A DNA stretch of 20,275 nucleotides, taken from assembly GCA_964524125.1 (NCBI GenBank), contig CAZGBY010000032.1, positions 1 through 20,275 of the forward strand. Reading direction: 5' to 3'. A program made the translations under genes and the position numbers. This document shows, in pieces, positions 7,534 to 14,967 of the stretch. Below the pieces are notes generated by a model. The model saw only the letters and a program-made list of their open reading frames with translations, was not told the origin of the DNA and ran no database searches. The stretch is from CAG-307 sp964524125 (GTDB lineage: Bacteria; Bacillota_I; Bacilli_A; Acholeplasmatales; Anaeroplasmataceae). Each line of letters opens with the position of its first letter. Positions within the stretch are counted from its first letter, which is position 1.

Positions 7534-8787
7534 TTATTTTTTTAACCAATCAGGAAGATTAACTTTTGTTTTACTAGGATTTTTAGCTTCTTCCTTTTCT
7601 TTCTTACGTAAAGCCTTTGCTTCTTCTTTTAAACGTTTCTTTTCTTGACGTTCAAATTTTTTGTTTTTAAATAAATGATCAATTGATTCTGGATCATTAT
7701 CTTCTTCTTCATTTACAAATTCAACTTCTTCTTCAGTACCTTGAATTTGACGTCTAAAATCAATATTTTCATCTGACATATTTTGGAAGATTTCAGATGC
7801 TAGATTTTCAATGCCATTTTCCTTAGCCTTAAGTTCATATCCTGTAGCTATAATAGTTACAACAATTTCATCACCTAAATCATTATTAATATAAGAACCA
7901 TTAATAATATTTAAATTCTTATCACAATTATTTCTAATTTCAGATGTAATATCATTAATTTCATGCATAGTTACATTTTCGCTAGAAGCAATATTTATAA
8001 TCGCATCAGTAGCACCGTCTATAGAAACTTCAAGTAAAGTTGAGTGAATTGCCTTACGTGCCGCTTCTACAGCTCTATTAGGTCCTGATGCAACACCAAT
8101 ACCCATAAGTGCAGTACCTTTATCTTTCATTACAGTTGTAACATCGGCGAAATCGACATTTATAAGACCAGGGAAATTAATAATTTCAGCGATACCTTGA
8201 ACACCTTGACGAAGTACATCATCTACCTCTCTAAATGCTTGTAGCATTGGAGTACCAGGATCTACTATTGAAAATAGTCTTTGATTAGGAATAACGATTA
8301 ATGTATCTACATATTTTTTTAATTCTTCAAGACCAGCTACAGCCTTATTCATACGGTCTGGCCCTTCAAAAAAGAAAGGTTTTGTAACAATACCAACGGT
8401 TAAACAACCACATTCTTTACAAATTCTTGCAATTACAGGAGCAGCACCAGTACCAGTACCTCCACCCATTCCACATGCAATAAATACCATATTAGCATCT
8501 TTTACTACTTCTCTTAAAGAATCCTCATCTTCTAAAGCAGCATTTCTACCAACTTCAGGTTTAGCACCAGCACCAAGTCCACGAGTTGAATTTCTACCAA
8601 TAATAATTCTAGTATCAGCTTTAGATACTTTTAAGTCTTGAGCATCAGTATTTACAGCTACAAATTCTACACCACGAACCTCATAATCAATCATTCTATC
8701 TACGGCGTTTCCACCTGCACCACCAACACCAATGACTTTTATAATAGGCTTTAATGTTGAAAAAGAATCATCATCACCAAAAAGCAT
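7534..8787 (-). CDS. ftsZ: Cell division protein FtsZ
   Basis: Tubulin-like GTPase that forms the cytokinetic Z-ring. The N-terminal GTPase domain shows VIGVGGAGGNAV (18-29), NTDAQDL (46-52), the tubulin signature GGGTGTG (108-114) and GGLEEL-type helices; the T7 catalytic loop is NVDFADV (N210, D212, D215). The globular part ends near residue 315, followed by an unusually charged Glu/Lys/Arg linker and a short terminal peptide NLPDWLKK that resembles the conserved FtsA/SepF-binding tail. I chose the ATG at 8787 because it is 8 bases from AAGGAGG; the ATG at 8793 is only 2 bases away and adds Met-Asn. ftsA, the usual upstream neighbour, is absent. The gene has its own promoter and terminator. 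Confidence 0.97.
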   Translation of the reverse strand: MLFGDDDSFSTLKPIIKVIGVGGAGGNAVDRMIDYEVRGVEFVAVNTDAQDLKVSKADTRIIIGRNSTRGLGAGAKPEVGRNAALEDEDSLREVVKDANMVFIACGMGGGTGTGAAPVIARICKECGCLTVGIVTKPFFFEGPDRMNKAVAGLEELKKYVDTLIVIPNQRLFSIVDPGTPMLQAFREVDDVLRQGVQGIAEIINFPGLINVDFADVTTVMKDKGTALMGIGVASGPNRAVEAARKAIHSTLLEVSIDGATDAIINIASSENVTMHEINDITSEIRNNCDKNLNIINGSYINNDLGDEIVVTIIATGYELKAKENGIENLASEIFQNMSDENIDFRRQIQGTEEEVEFVNEEEDNDPESIDHLFKNKKFERQEKKRLKEEAKALRKKEKEEAKNPSKTKVNLPDWLKK

Positions 8788-8841
8788 ATTCATTACCTCC
8801 TTGCAAAAATCGACAAAAATTTCGAAAATCTTTCAATATAT

Positions 8842-8870
8842 ATTTTACATTACAAAAAGGTAATTTTCAA
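8842..8870 (-). promoter_or_regulatory. ftsZ promoter
   Basis: On the minus strand TTGAAA (8865-8870) and TAAAAT (8842-8847) are separated by 17 bases, a good sigma-A-type promoter. It gives a 5' leader of roughly 45-50 nt before the ftsZ ATG and lies between the murB stop and ftsZ. No clear terminator separates murB from it, so ftsZ may also receive read-through from murG-murB. Confidence 0.7.
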
Positions 8871-8911
8871 GACAATTCATTTAAAATAATTGATAATTTT
8901 ATAAAATAAAT

Positions 8912-9787
8912 TTACTTAATAATTTTAATTTCAAAATCTAATAAAATTTTAGTTTTAAGATACACTAAAATTCTAATTATAGTAACAAAAATATAATAAT
9001 CTATACATAATGCATTACTTTTTCTTATAATAAAATTAGCATGAATATCTGAAATTGTAAAACCTTTATAGAATATTCCTTTTAAACCAATATTATCAAT
9101 TAATTTGCCAGCATAATAATTATTACTATTTTTAAATGTAGAACCAAGTGAATTTCCTTTTGGTTGATTTAATCTTATATTTATTAAATTATTATAAATT
9201 AGTTTAGTATTAATATCTTTTTTAAGCGTAAATATGCATTTTAAAACAATTATATCGTTTAAAGATGATGACCTATAACAAAAATCAATATCTTTCTTAT
9301 ATATCTTTTTAATTTTATAATCTTTTAAATCTAAGTAAATAATATATTTTAAATATTTTGTTATTGTAATATCTTTAATACCTGCATTACCAATAATTCC
9401 AGCGCCTATACTACCTGGTATTTTAGTACCACCTATAAATGTTTTTATATTCCTGTTTTTATAAATAAGTGAAAGAATATTCATCTTATAATTACTAGAT
9501 ACTATAATTCTATTTTTTCTTATTTTATTAATTAGTTTCATTTTACTTAAATTTATAATTACTATATTTTCATTTATAATTAATGTATTAGTTCCGTATG
9601 ATATAAAATTATATTTGATATTGTTTAAAGTTAAATATTTTATTAAATATATTAGCTTCTTATAATTAGATGGAAATATCATTAATTTAATTAATAAAGA
9701 AGCTTTAAGCGATGAATAATTCTTATAATCAGTATTTAATAAATACTCAATATTCTTAGTTTTTAATATTTTCAATAATTTCATCAT
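8912..9787 (-). CDS. murB: UDP-N-acetylenolpyruvoylglucosamine reductase (MurB), divergent
   Basis: FAD-dependent reductase that makes UDP-N-acetylmuramate, the second committed step of peptidoglycan synthesis. The protein is divergent and very Ile/Lys/Asn-rich but keeps the key sites: the FAD-contacting IPGSIGAGIIGNAG (123-136), YR (171-172), the proton-donor serine in GNSLGSTFKN (S216), AGKLIDNIGLKG (226-237), ISDIHANFI (245-253), and the C-terminal catalytic glutamate in LDFEIKI (E286). At 291 residues it is close to the normal 300. It overlaps the end of murG by 32 bases; an adjacent second ATG at 9784 is equally possible. No Shine-Dalgarno sequence is visible, so expression probably depends on translation of murG. 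The FAD-binding N-terminus (YGTNTLI in place of the usual GGSNLL) is the least conserved part. Confidence 0.88.
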   Translation of the reverse strand: MMKLLKILKTKNIEYLLNTDYKNYSSLKASLLIKLMIFPSNYKKLIYLIKYLTLNNIKYNFISYGTNTLIINENIVIINLSKMKLINKIRKNRIIVSSNYKMNILSLIYKNRNIKTFIGGTKIPGSIGAGIIGNAGIKDITITKYLKYIIYLDLKDYKIKKIYKKDIDFCYRSSSLNDIIVLKCIFTLKKDINTKLIYNNLINIRLNQPKGNSLGSTFKNSNNYYAGKLIDNIGLKGIFYKGFTISDIHANFIIRKSNALCIDYYIFVTIIRILVYLKTKILLDFEIKIIK

Positions 9788-10727
9788 ATGGTTTATAATC
9801 TAAGGTATTTAAATATTCATTTAAAAACTCTTTTTTTATATCTAAATTATTAATATCAAGTAAATTCTTAACGCTTATTTGTTTTTCATCTAAATATAGG
9901 GCTAAATTATTATCTTTAAAAAATAAAGCATTTAAAACTTGATGATTTTTTCTAGTTTTTAAGGATGGTATCATTATTATTTTCTTATTTAATGCAATAA
10001 GTTCAAATAAAGTAGACGCACCAGCTCTAGTTACTACTGTTTTAGATCTATTATAATATTTTATTAAATCTTGATAAGGTAAAACATCTAAATTTCTATT
10101 TTGATATTTTTTGTATTTATCATATTTATTTCCACATATTAAACAACATTTATAAGGCATATTTCTCATTTTAATAGCTAAATTTGATATAATATCACTA
10201 CCTAAAGATCCACCTATAAATAAAAAATCATATTCTTCTTTTTCATTTATATTTTTATATTTATTTATATAACAAGACGGGTTTATAGCCTTTTGATATT
10301 TTTTATGCTTATATTTAAAAGGAGAATATAATTTCTTGCATTTATTTAAACCATATCTATTTACAAATCCTAAAACAATATTTTCTTCTATTAAATAATA
10401 AGGAATTTTTTTGCATTTAGCATATTTAATCATATGAAAAGAATGACCACCACCTGTAGAAATAACTACATCTATATTTAAATCATGTAATTTTAAATCT
10501 ATTTGAGTTAATATATCTTTACTTAAATAAAAAGAAAATCTAGATTTTTTTCTATTTAATGATAAGAATTTAATATTAGTTTTAGATATAATTTTTTCTT
10601 CTAAGTAACCGTTAAATCCTATATAATAAAATTCTAAATTTTCATATTTACTTTCATAATATTCTTTAAGTCTTAAAAGTGGAATTATATGTCCTCCTGA
10701 AAATCCACCACAAAAAAGAATTTTCAT
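9756..10727 (-). CDS. murG: MurG, undecaprenyl-PP-MurNAc-pentapeptide GlcNAc transferase (short, divergent)
   Basis: GT28-family transferase that adds GlcNAc to lipid I to give lipid II at the inner face of the membrane. The N-terminal glycine loop reads GGFSGGHIIP (7-16) where GGGTGGH is usual; a second loop TGGGH (91-95) precedes the helix region with EEN (114-116, normally HEQN) and FVNRYG. The C-terminal half shows GGSLGS (172-177), TRAGASTLFELIAL (233-246) and IPSLKTRKNHQVLNA (253-267), the UDP-GlcNAc-binding signature of MurG. At 323 residues it is about 30-40 shorter than most MurG proteins. Start is supported by GGTGA 5 bases upstream. It is followed directly, with overlap, by murB. 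Other GT28-like enzymes are conceivable, but the lipid I motif set and the murB partner favour MurG. Confidence 0.88.
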   Translation of the reverse strand: MKILFCGGFSGGHIIPLLRLKEYYESKYENLEFYYIGFNGYLEEKIISKTNIKFLSLNRKKSRFSFYLSKDILTQIDLKLHDLNIDVVISTGGGHSFHMIKYAKCKKIPYYLIEENIVLGFVNRYGLNKCKKLYSPFKYKHKKYQKAINPSCYINKYKNINEKEEYDFLFIGGSLGSDIISNLAIKMRNMPYKCCLICGNKYDKYKKYQNRNLDVLPYQDLIKYYNRSKTVVTRAGASTLFELIALNKKIIMIPSLKTRKNHQVLNALFFKDNNLALYLDEKQISVKNLLDINNLDIKKEFLNEYLNTLDYKPYDEIIENIKN

Positions 10728-10750
10728 TAAATCACCAATTAATAATATTA

Positions 10751-10781
10751 ATTATAAATTAAAAAAATGAATAGAGGACAA
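10751..10781 (-). promoter_or_regulatory. Possible murG promoter
   Basis: A perfect TATAAT lies at 10751-10756 on the minus strand, 24 bases before the murG ATG, just after the T tract of the mnmA terminator. The best upstream partner is TTGTCC (10776-10781) at a long 19-base spacing and inside the terminator loop, so the -35 is doubtful. Confidence 0.3.
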
Positions 10782-10791
10782 TCTATTCATT
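10761..10791 (-). terminator. Rho-independent terminator of mnmA
   Basis: On the minus strand a perfect 10-bp stem (10782-10791 with 10766-10775) with a 6-nt loop runs into seven A-to-T tract positions (10761-10767). It starts 8 bases after the mnmA stop and separates mnmA from murG. Confidence 0.92.
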
Positions 10792-10798
10792 AATTATC

Positions 10799-11929
10799 TT
10801 AATATTTTCTTTTGACACCATTATAATATGCATTATCTATAATAGCTCCACCAAGACAAATCTCTCCATCATAAAATACTACTGCTTGTCCAGGAGTACA
10901 TGCTCTAATAGGTTCTAAGAATACAACTTCTATTTTAGCACCACCTAGTTTTCTAACTTTAACAGGATGATCAGAATCTCTATATCTAAACTTAGCTTGA
11001 TAAACTTTATCTTCTTCTAAAGGAATAGATATTTCATTTAAATCAGATGCTTCACAACTTGTTGAATATAACATTTCATTTTCATAACCTTGACCTACAA
11101 TAAGTTCATTTTTTTCTAAATCCTTACCGATCACAAACCAAGGACTATTATCATAATTTTTAAGTCCACCAATATCTAAACCTTTTCTTTGGCCAATAGT
11201 ATAATACATAAGCCCATCATGACGAGCAATTATATCACCCTCAAGTGTAACCATATTGCCTGGTTTTGCAGGTAAGTAATTCTTTAAAAATTGTTTAAAG
11301 TTTCTTTCGCCTATAAAACAAATACCAGTCGAATCTTTTTTATCTTTAGTTTTTAAATCAAGTTCTCTAGCAATTTTTCTAACTTCAGGTTTTGAAATAT
11401 CACCAAGTGGAAATAATGATTTTTTAAGTTGTTCCTGGCTTAACATACATAAAAAATAAGTTTGATCTTTGTTATTATCGTGAGCTCTAAGTAAATAAGA
11501 CATATCTTTATCATGCCTTACTTTTGCATAATGACCCATAGCTATATAATCTGCATTTTGCTTCATAGCATAATTTAAAAAAGCTTTGAATTTAATATTT
11601 TTATTACACATAATATCAGGATTTGGTGTTCTTCCTTTTTTATATTCATTTATAAAATAAGAAAATACTTCATTCCAATATTCATCTATAAAATCAATTC
11701 TTTGACATTCTAAATCAAGTTGAGTTGCTACATCTTGTGCATCTTTAAAATCTACTTCTTGTGGACATACATTATCATTCAATGTAGGATTTCCTAAATA
11801 ATCATTATTTAAAGCGGAATCCCAATTTCTCATAAATGCACAAATAACATCATAACCTGATTTTTTAAGTAAATATGCAGATACTGAGGAATCTACTCCT
11901 CCTGATAAACCTAAAATTACTTTTTTCAT
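10799..11929 (-). CDS. mnmA: tRNA-specific 2-thiouridylase MnmA
   Basis: ATP-dependent enzyme that puts the 2-thio group on the wobble uridine (U34) of tRNAs for Lys, Glu and Gln, using sulfur relayed from a cysteine desulfurase. The PP-loop is SGGVDSS (9-15). The two catalytic cysteines are present: C108 in NPDIMCNK and C204 in STGICFIGERNF. Other conserved stretches are GHYAKVRHD (132-140), DNNKDQTYFLC (151-161), TIGQRKGLDIGG and the C-terminal beta-barrel ending CTPGQAVVFYDGEICLGGAII. At 376 residues it is full length. GAGG lies 7 bases before the ATG. It is divergent from ftsW and is a single-gene unit closed by a strong terminator. In many Bacillota it lies near alaS, as here. Confidence 0.97.
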   Translation of the reverse strand: MKKVILGLSGGVDSSVSAYLLKKSGYDVICAFMRNWDSALNNDYLGNPTLNDNVCPQEVDFKDAQDVATQLDLECQRIDFIDEYWNEVFSYFINEYKKGRTPNPDIMCNKNIKFKAFLNYAMKQNADYIAMGHYAKVRHDKDMSYLLRAHDNNKDQTYFLCMLSQEQLKKSLFPLGDISKPEVRKIARELDLKTKDKKDSTGICFIGERNFKQFLKNYLPAKPGNMVTLEGDIIARHDGLMYYTIGQRKGLDIGGLKNYDNSPWFVIGKDLEKNELIVGQGYENEMLYSTSCEASDLNEISIPLEEDKVYQAKFRYRDSDHPVKVRKLGGAKIEVVFLEPIRACTPGQAVVFYDGEICLGGAIIDNAYYNGVKRKY

Positions 11930-11985
11930 TATATCGCCTCACTAATATTTTTTTTTAAATATTAATATATTTATATGGTGAACAT
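11930..11985 (-). promoter_or_regulatory. Divergent mnmA/ftsW intergenic promoter region
   Basis: The 56 bases between the two divergent start codons are almost entirely A/T and must drive both genes unless longer leaders exist. Each gene has a ribosome binding site at its edge (GAGG for mnmA, GGTGA for ftsW). Several TATATT/TATTAA-like hexamers occur on both strands, but none pairs with a convincing -35, so individual promoters are not assigned. Confidence 0.35.
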
Positions 11986-13083
11986 ATGAAATATAAAAAT
12001 ACTTATATTCTAATTGTAATAATATTATTATTAATTGGTAATTTAATGATATATAGTTCTTCTATGATATGGGCAGAATATATAACATCTAACCAATATT
12101 ATTATCTCATAAGACAAGTAATATTTACAATGATTTCTTTATGTTTTTTCTTCTTTTTCTCAAATTATGATTATCTAAAGATTAAAAAACACGCTAATAA
12201 GTTATTAATTATTACTTATATATTATTAATTATAGTATTAATTCCTGGTATTGGAATATATAAAAATGGTGCAAGAAGTTGGATAGGTATAAATGAGCTA
12301 TCCTTTCAACCATCAGAAATTGCAAAAATAACTTTAATTATTTTTACATCTAAATATTTATCACAAAATGAAGGTTCATTAAAAAAATTAAAATATTTAA
12401 TTTATTATATAATATTTATTTTAACAATTTTCTTTTTAATAATGTTAGAACCGGATTTTGGTTCTGGATTTATTTTAATGATTACCCTATTTATAATGAT
12501 GTTTAAAGATTTAATTAAATATAAATATATCTTTATAGGAAGTATACTTGCATGTATTGCAGGATTTATTTTAATATCACTTGCAAGTTATAGAATAGAA
12601 CGTATTACTTCTTATTTAGATCCTTGGAGTGATCCATTAGGTTCTGGATTTCAAATAATACAATCGCTTTATGCAATCTCTCCTGCTGGTCTTTTTGGAC
12701 ATGGGCTCTTTAAAAGTCATCAAAAGTTTTATTTTTTACCCGAACCTCAAACTGATTTTATATTCGCAATTATAGTTGAAGAATTAGGAATTATAGGAGG
12801 ATGTTTTATCATATTTTTATTTATATCACTTATTTACATTGGATATAAAAACTCTATGATATCAACTGATCCTTTTGCTAAAAATTTACTTTTTGGATTT
12901 ACAACTTTAATATTTGTCCAAGCTTTTATAAATATTGGGGTTGTAACAGGATTACTTCCTGTCACAGGAGTAACACTTCCATTTTTATCATATGGTGGTT
13001 CTAGTTTAATAATTTGTATGTCAATGACAGGAATAAATTATAACATATTAAAAAGCAAGGCTATAATGCCTTACTTATTTTAA
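11986..13083 (+). CDS. ftsW: SEDS-family peptidoglycan polymerase FtsW
   Basis: Polytopic membrane glycosyltransferase that polymerises lipid II at the septum together with a class B penicillin-binding protein. The 365 residues form about ten hydrophobic segments. Diagnostic SEDS stretches are NGARSWI and FQPSEIAKI (94-115), MLEPDFGSG (153-161), DPLGSGFQIIQSLYAI (216-231), LPEPQTDFIFAII (251-263, D257 at the position of the essential acidic residue) and TGLLPVTGVTLPFLSYGGSS (321-340). The PEPQTDF and VTLPFLSYGG forms favour FtsW over RodA, but the distinction is not absolute. Start is supported by GGTGA just upstream. It is one of only two plus-strand genes and sits outside any division cluster. 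Its stop codon overlaps that of the convergent panE. Confidence 0.88.
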   Translation: MKYKNTYILIVIILLLIGNLMIYSSSMIWAEYITSNQYYYLIRQVIFTMISLCFFFFFSNYDYLKIKKHANKLLIITYILLIIVLIPGIGIYKNGARSWIGINELSFQPSEIAKITLIIFTSKYLSQNEGSLKKLKYLIYYIIFILTIFFLIMLEPDFGSGFILMITLFIMMFKDLIKYKYIFIGSILACIAGFILISLASYRIERITSYLDPWSDPLGSGFQIIQSLYAISPAGLFGHGLFKSHQKFYFLPEPQTDFIFAIIVEELGIIGGCFIIFLFISLIYIGYKNSMISTDPFAKNLLFGFTTLIFVQAFINIGVVTGLLPVTGVTLPFLSYGGSSLIICMSMTGINYNILKSKAIMPYLF

Positions 13084-13988
13084 TATAATTTTTCTATAGC
13101 TTTAATAGATTTCAAAATAAATTCATTATATGGTGCATCTTTTTTATATTTATAAGCTAGATTAACTATTTGACCATTTAACTTATCAATTTCAGTAAAA
13201 CGTTTATTTTTAACATCTTGATACATCGAAGTATAACCTTTACCCACATTAAAACATGTATTTTGAATTTTTAAAAGTACTTCATCAAGTTTAAATTTAT
13301 ATCCATCAAGTTCAGCTATTTTTATAGCTTCTTGTGTTATACTTTCAACAAGTGACCAGATATTTTTATTTTCATAACATACCTTAATTTTACAATTAAA
13401 TAGTGCAGTTAAAGGATTAAGAGTAATATTTACAAATAATTTTTCCCAAACACTTCTTGAAATATCTTCAGTAACATCAGTAATAAAGCCTGATTGATCA
13501 AGTAATAACTTACCAGTTAATGCTATCTTCTTATCTCCTATAGGTGAACCTACAACAGTTAAGCCATCGCCTGATTTTCTAACTGTAGATAGATCTTCTG
13601 ATACACAATTAATTAAAGTATTCCCTAAAATGATATTTTCTTTAGCAACATATCTTGAAATATCTTTATCGTTTGCATATCCATTTTGTAGCGACATTAC
13701 GATAGTATGTTCATTAATTAATTCTTGGTTTTCAGAAAGTGCTGAAATATTTTGAGTAGATTTTACAAAAAGTAAAATCAAATCAACTTCTTTTTGATAT
13801 TTACCTGATAAAAATGCAGGTGCATTATAATTTTCTTTTTCATCATTTTCAATTATTGTAATACCATTTTGATTTAGGGCATCTACAGTTTTTGAAAAAG
13901 CATCTATATAAATAACTTCATTTTTCTTAGAAAGCTTAGCCCCAAAATAACATCCCATTGAGCCACAGCCAATTACTGCAATTTTCAT
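13080..13988 (-). CDS. panE: Ketopantoate reductase family protein (PanE/ApbA)
   Basis: NADPH-dependent 2-dehydropantoate 2-reductase family; the classic reaction makes pantoate for coenzyme A. The 302-residue product starts MKIAVIGCGSMG with a Rossmann GxGxxG (7-12). Family landmarks follow: LFVKSTQ (73-79), MSLQNGYAN (98-106), VWEKLFVNITLNPLTAL (180-196, catalytic-type K183 and N187), and the C-terminal SMYQDVKNKRFTEIDKLNG (254-272, E266). I chose the ATG at 13988 because GGAGG lies 5 bases upstream; the in-frame TTG at 14000 overlaps that ribosome binding site. It follows trmR by 20 bases, apparently as the last gene of the alaS operon. No panB, panC or CoA gene is nearby, so the true substrate could be another 2-oxo acid. 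Confidence 0.82.
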   Translation of the reverse strand: MKIAVIGCGSMGCYFGAKLSKKNEVIYIDAFSKTVDALNQNGITIIENDEKENYNAPAFLSGKYQKEVDLILLFVKSTQNISALSENQELINEHTIVMSLQNGYANDKDISRYVAKENIILGNTLINCVSEDLSTVRKSGDGLTVVGSPIGDKKIALTGKLLLDQSGFITDVTEDISRSVWEKLFVNITLNPLTALFNCKIKVCYENKNIWSLVESITQEAIKIAELDGYKFKLDEVLLKIQNTCFNVGKGYTSMYQDVKNKRFTEIDKLNGQIVNLAYKYKKDAPYNEFILKSIKAIEKLY

Positions 13989-14008
13989 AATTTCCTCCAA
14001 AACTTCTT

Positions 14009-14650
14009 TTATTTAACTCTTTTTTTAACTGATACAGCCATACCATCTCCAATATTAAATATAGATGTATCATATTCAGTATGATTTATTAAAAAATCAG
14101 TGTAATTGTTTAATTTTCTTACTAAACCTCTTACTGCACGAGATGAAGCTGTTTCTAAAGTTACACCATGAAATAACATATTATCTGTAATAATAATTCC
14201 ATCATCTTTAAGTAATGGTGAATATAAATTAAAGAAATTAGTATATTGAGCCTTAGCAGCGTCAATAAATATAATATCAAATTTATTATCACATACATCA
14301 TCTACAGCTTCAAGTGCATCTTTAAATATAATATTAACTTTATCATTTAAGCCTAAATTATTAATATTATTTATAGCTTCATTATACATCGTTTCATTTC
14401 TTTCAATAGTATATAATTTAGCATCAGAATTTAGAACCATCATAGATGCAGAATAGCCTATTGCCGTACCTATTTCTAAGATTTTTAAAGGCTTTTTTAT
14501 ACGTACTAAACTTATTAAAAAAGCAAGTCCTTCATCTTGAATAATAGGTACATTATTTTTTTTAGCATACTCTTTCATTTTTAAAATATAACTATCAAAA
14601 GATAAATTATTCATTTTATTTAAAGTTTCACTATCTAAAGGTAAACTCAT
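14009..14650 (-). CDS. trmR: SAM-dependent O-methyltransferase, probably TrmR (tRNA 5-hydroxyuridine methyltransferase)
   Basis: Class I O-methyltransferase of the metal-dependent catechol-type family 3. SAM-binding motif ILEIGTAIGYSASMM (57-71); acidic ribose ligand in YTIERN (80-85); metal-site acids in IIFIDAAKAQY (127-136, D130) and TDNMLF (155-160, D156-N157). The 213-residue length is typical. The B. subtilis orthologue-like gene yrrM/trmR lies in the same neighbourhood (alaS, yrrK/ruvX, yrzB/DUF1292, mltG, yrrM) and methylates 5-hydroxyuridine at the tRNA wobble position. The shared gene order is the main reason for preferring this over a generic small-molecule methyltransferase. It starts 8 bases after the DUF1292 gene; the ribosome binding site is weak (TAGG). 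Confidence 0.78.
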   Translation of the reverse strand: MSLPLDSETLNKMNNLSFDSYILKMKEYAKKNNVPIIQDEGLAFLISLVRIKKPLKILEIGTAIGYSASMMVLNSDAKLYTIERNETMYNEAINNINNLGLNDKVNIIFKDALEAVDDVCDNKFDIIFIDAAKAQYTNFFNLYSPLLKDDGIIITDNMLFHGVTLETASSRAVRGLVRKLNNYTDFLINHTEYDTSIFNIGDGMAVSVKKRVK

Positions 14651-14658
14651 AAATATGC

Positions 14659-14958
14659 CTACTCTTCACAGCCTTCGCAATTTTCGCAAGAACCACTACA
14701 TCCAGATTCTTCTTGGTTATTATAATAATCATCAAGAAGTTCTTCAAGCATATTCCATTCTTCTTCTGAAGTAATTTGAGTAAGTGTACCTTCACCACTT
14801 TGTGTTGGTGTATAAATTGCGGCTGAAGCATTATTAGTACCTTTTTCTACAAATACTACATAATCTTTATTAAATTCATTTGAATGAGTAGTGAATAGAA
14901 TTTCACAAAGAATTTCTTCACCATTATCTGTTGTAATTGTAAGTGTTCTATCGTCCAT
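14659..14958 (-). CDS. DUF1292 family protein (YrzB-like) with a cysteine-rich tail
   Basis: Small acidic protein of the DUF1292 family, biochemical role unknown. The 99 residues show the family pattern: an N-terminal beta-rich part (TLTITTDNGEEILCEILFTT, YVVFVEKG), a middle AAIYTP segment, and a C-terminal helix with EEEWNMLEELLDDYY. The last 15 residues are unusual, ending CSGSCENCEGCEE with four closely spaced cysteines, suggestive of a metal site or of disulfide/redox chemistry. An excellent ribosome binding site (AGGAGG, spacing 5-6) precedes the ATG. It lies between ruvX and trmR, matching yrzB in B. subtilis. The Pfam family and context are solid; the meaning of the tail is inference. 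Confidence 0.85.
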   Translation of the reverse strand: MDDRTLTITTDNGEEILCEILFTTHSNEFNKDYVVFVEKGTNNASAAIYTPTQSGEGTLTQITSEEEWNMLEELLDDYYNNQEESGCSGSCENCEGCEE

Positions 14959-14967
14959 AATTTCCTC

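Noticed and set aside
13989..14000. Four extra N-terminal residues of PanE from a TTG codon
   Set aside because: The TTG overlaps the GGAGG that serves the ATG at 13988, which starts the Rossmann strand.
14631..14831. 66-codon minus-strand frame overlapping the DUF1292 gene
   Set aside because: Out-of-frame shadow; the DUF1292 frame has a strong ribosome binding site and family similarity.
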